From assembly GCA_964390465.1 (NCBI GenBank), contig CAYMIJ010000005.1:62001-126000 (forward strand): DNA of 64,000 nucleotides. The letters run 5' to 3'. Under the pieces are notes generated by a model. The model saw only the letters and a list, made by a program, of their open reading frames with translations, did not search any database and was not told the origin of the DNA. Below are positions 62,882-64,000 of the stretch, piece after piece. The DNA comes from JADZAI01 sp964390465. GTDB taxonomy: Bacteria > Pseudomonadota > Alphaproteobacteria > Micropepsales > Micropepsaceae. Both the position numbers and the translations under genes were made by a program. Positions within the stretch are counted from its first letter, which is position 1, and each line of letters starts with the position of its first letter.

Positions 62882-64000
62882 TTAGCCCGCCTTTTTGGTG
62901 GGCTTCCTGGCGAAGGCACCCATGATCTTGGCCAGACCGCTTGTCTTTGACGCTGGCTCTGGCACCGCAGTGCGCCCCATCACCAGACCTGCGAGTTGAC
63001 GGAAACCTTCAGCCGCACGTGATGCTGCACCAAGTTGTGCGACCATCTGGCCGTTATTGGCAGCTGTGCCAAAAAGTTGTGGATCAAAAGGAAGTATCAG
63101 GGATGGCTCGACACCCAGAGCCTGAGTGAAGTCCTTCGTCGGAATTTCCGGCCGCTTGGGCACCCCAACCTGATTGAGAACCACGCGTGGCATCGGGTCG
63201 TTGGGCCGGCTTGCTGTCACCACATCGAATACGCTCTTGGCGTTTCTCAATGACGCGAGATCTGGCATCGCAGTTAGCACGATTTCACTCGAACTCCCGA
63301 GCGTCTGTCTGACCCAGGCGCTCCAGTGGCGCGGCATGTCAACCACCACCACAGGAGCCGAAGCCCTCACAACATCGAGAATCGTCTCGTATGACTGTGG
63401 TGAAAATTCATAATCACTTTCCAGCGTTGCAGGCGCTGCAAAAACGGAAAGCCGTTCCGCTATCGGTGTGACAAGGCGATCCAGCAACACTGCATCAAGC
63501 CGCTCAGGCGTCAGAAGCGCATCATGTACGCCCTGAACCGGATCCTGATTGAAATCGAGACCAGCCGTTCCAAAAGCCAGATCGAAATCAACGAGAATCG
63601 TTGAAATGCCATGTTCCTGAGACAGCGACCACGCCAGGTTATGCGCAACCGTGGATGAACCAATACCGCCCTTGGCGCCGAAACACGTGATTAATCTTCC
63701 AACAAGGGCCGAGCCTGAGGATGAGTAAAGCTGCGATATCGCGTCTATGACCTGCATGGAGCTCAGTGGCGCCATCAGATATTCGCTGATGCCATGCCGG
63801 ATCAGCTCACGATAGAGCCCTATGTCATTGGAACGCCCAACGACCACGACCTTTGTGCTGGGATCACACACGCTGGCGAGTGGCTCAAGCGTCGACATGA
63901 TTTCATGGGCGCTCGTTCCCTCCGTTTCTATGAAAAGGAGATTCGGCGTGATCGCGTCGTCAAAATGTGGAACAGCGGCGGCGACACCACCCATTTCAAC
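62882..64000 (-). CDS. cpaE: Pilus localisation ATPase CpaE/TadZ (partial)
   Basis: At least 370 residues seen; the frame is open to the right edge, so the N-terminus is cut off and the true start lies outside. An N-terminal response-regulator-like receiver domain (about 1-110, KVVVVGRSNDIGLYRELI) precedes a ParA/MinD-type ATPase with deviant Walker A CFGAKGGIGSSTVAHNLA. The protein sets the pole for Tad pilus assembly in relatives. It heads the visible operon cpaE-cpaF-tadB-tadC. Confidence 0.94.
   Translation of the reverse strand, partial: VEMGGVAAAVPHFDDAITPNLLFIETEGTSAHEIMSTLEPLASVCDPSTKVVVVGRSNDIGLYRELIRHGISEYLMAPLSSMQVIDAISQLYSSSGSALVGRLITCFGAKGGIGSSTVAHNLAWSLSQEHGISTILVDFDLAFGTAGLDFNQDPVQGVHDALLTPERLDAVLLDRLVTPIAERLSVFAAPATLESDYEFSPQSYETILDVVRASAPVVVVDMPRHWSAWVRQTLGSSSEIVLTAMPDLASLRNAKSVFDVVTASRPNDPMPRVVLNQVGVPKRPEIPTKDFTQALGVEPSLILPFDPQLFGTAANNGQMVAQLGAASRAAEGFRQLAGLVMGRTAVPEPASKTSGLAKIMGAFARKPTKKAG

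Overview
The window is a 64 kb piece of a GC-rich alphaproteobacterial chromosome. The evidence is the dnaA-dnaN-recF-gyrB cluster close to rpsT, the mutM-ubiE-ubiB-(reductase)-coaBC-dut run, a CycM-type membrane-anchored cytochrome c and a Tad/Cpa pilus operon. The genus cannot be fixed from these data. A Caulobacterales, Rhodobacterales or Rhizobiales-like lineage would fit.

Layout. 1-3.4 kb: end of a HAD phosphatase gene, dapB, a DUF2244 gene, nth and a PfkB sugar kinase. 3.4-5.4 kb: thrS. 5.5-13.3 kb: a nearly gapless minus-strand run, kdsB > pheA > folE > BLUF photosensor > GH42 beta-galactosidase > galK > galT > aldose 1-epimerase, which joins housekeeping synthesis to lactose/galactose use. 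13.4-15.7 kb: cytochrome c and a histidine kinase.

15.8-32.5 kb is an accessory island and the main interest of the window. It holds a type III CRISPR-Cas locus in two divergent halves. On the minus strand is the adaptation/processing operon (reverse transcriptase-Cas1 fusion > cas2 > cas6). Then comes an array of 25 identical 37-bp repeats plus one decayed end repeat. On the plus strand is a four-gene effector operon with ATGA overlaps: an HD-less Cas10, a Cas7-Cas5/Csx10-like fusion, a double-Cas7 protein and a large TIGR03986-like RAMP. The fused-RAMP layout resembles III-D variants such as the III-Dv complex; no Csm6/Csx1-type nuclease, Csx19 or separate Cas11 is recognised. Downstream lie a frameshifted IS3-family element and an opposite-strand pair: a small unknown gene and a 599-residue membrane protein with a CorA-like GMN motif, a candidate CRISPR membrane effector.

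32.7-45.9 kb returns to core genes: sufE, a YgjP-like metallopeptidase, two small exported proteins, a class A penicillin-binding protein, gyrB, recF, dnaN, dnaA, a rhodanese, an AT-rich candidate replication origin and rpsT. 46-55 kb: an enoyl-CoA hydratase, mutM, ubiE, ubiB, a saccharopine-dehydrogenase-like reductase, coaBC, dut, cysK, queG and a GST. 55.7-59.5 kb: tRNA-Arg(ACG), an OmpA-like protein, a glycosyltransferase and a TPR lipoprotein. 59.5-64 kb: tadC, tadB, cpaF and a cpaE that runs off the right edge.

All functions are read from sequence motifs and gene order; no database search was run.
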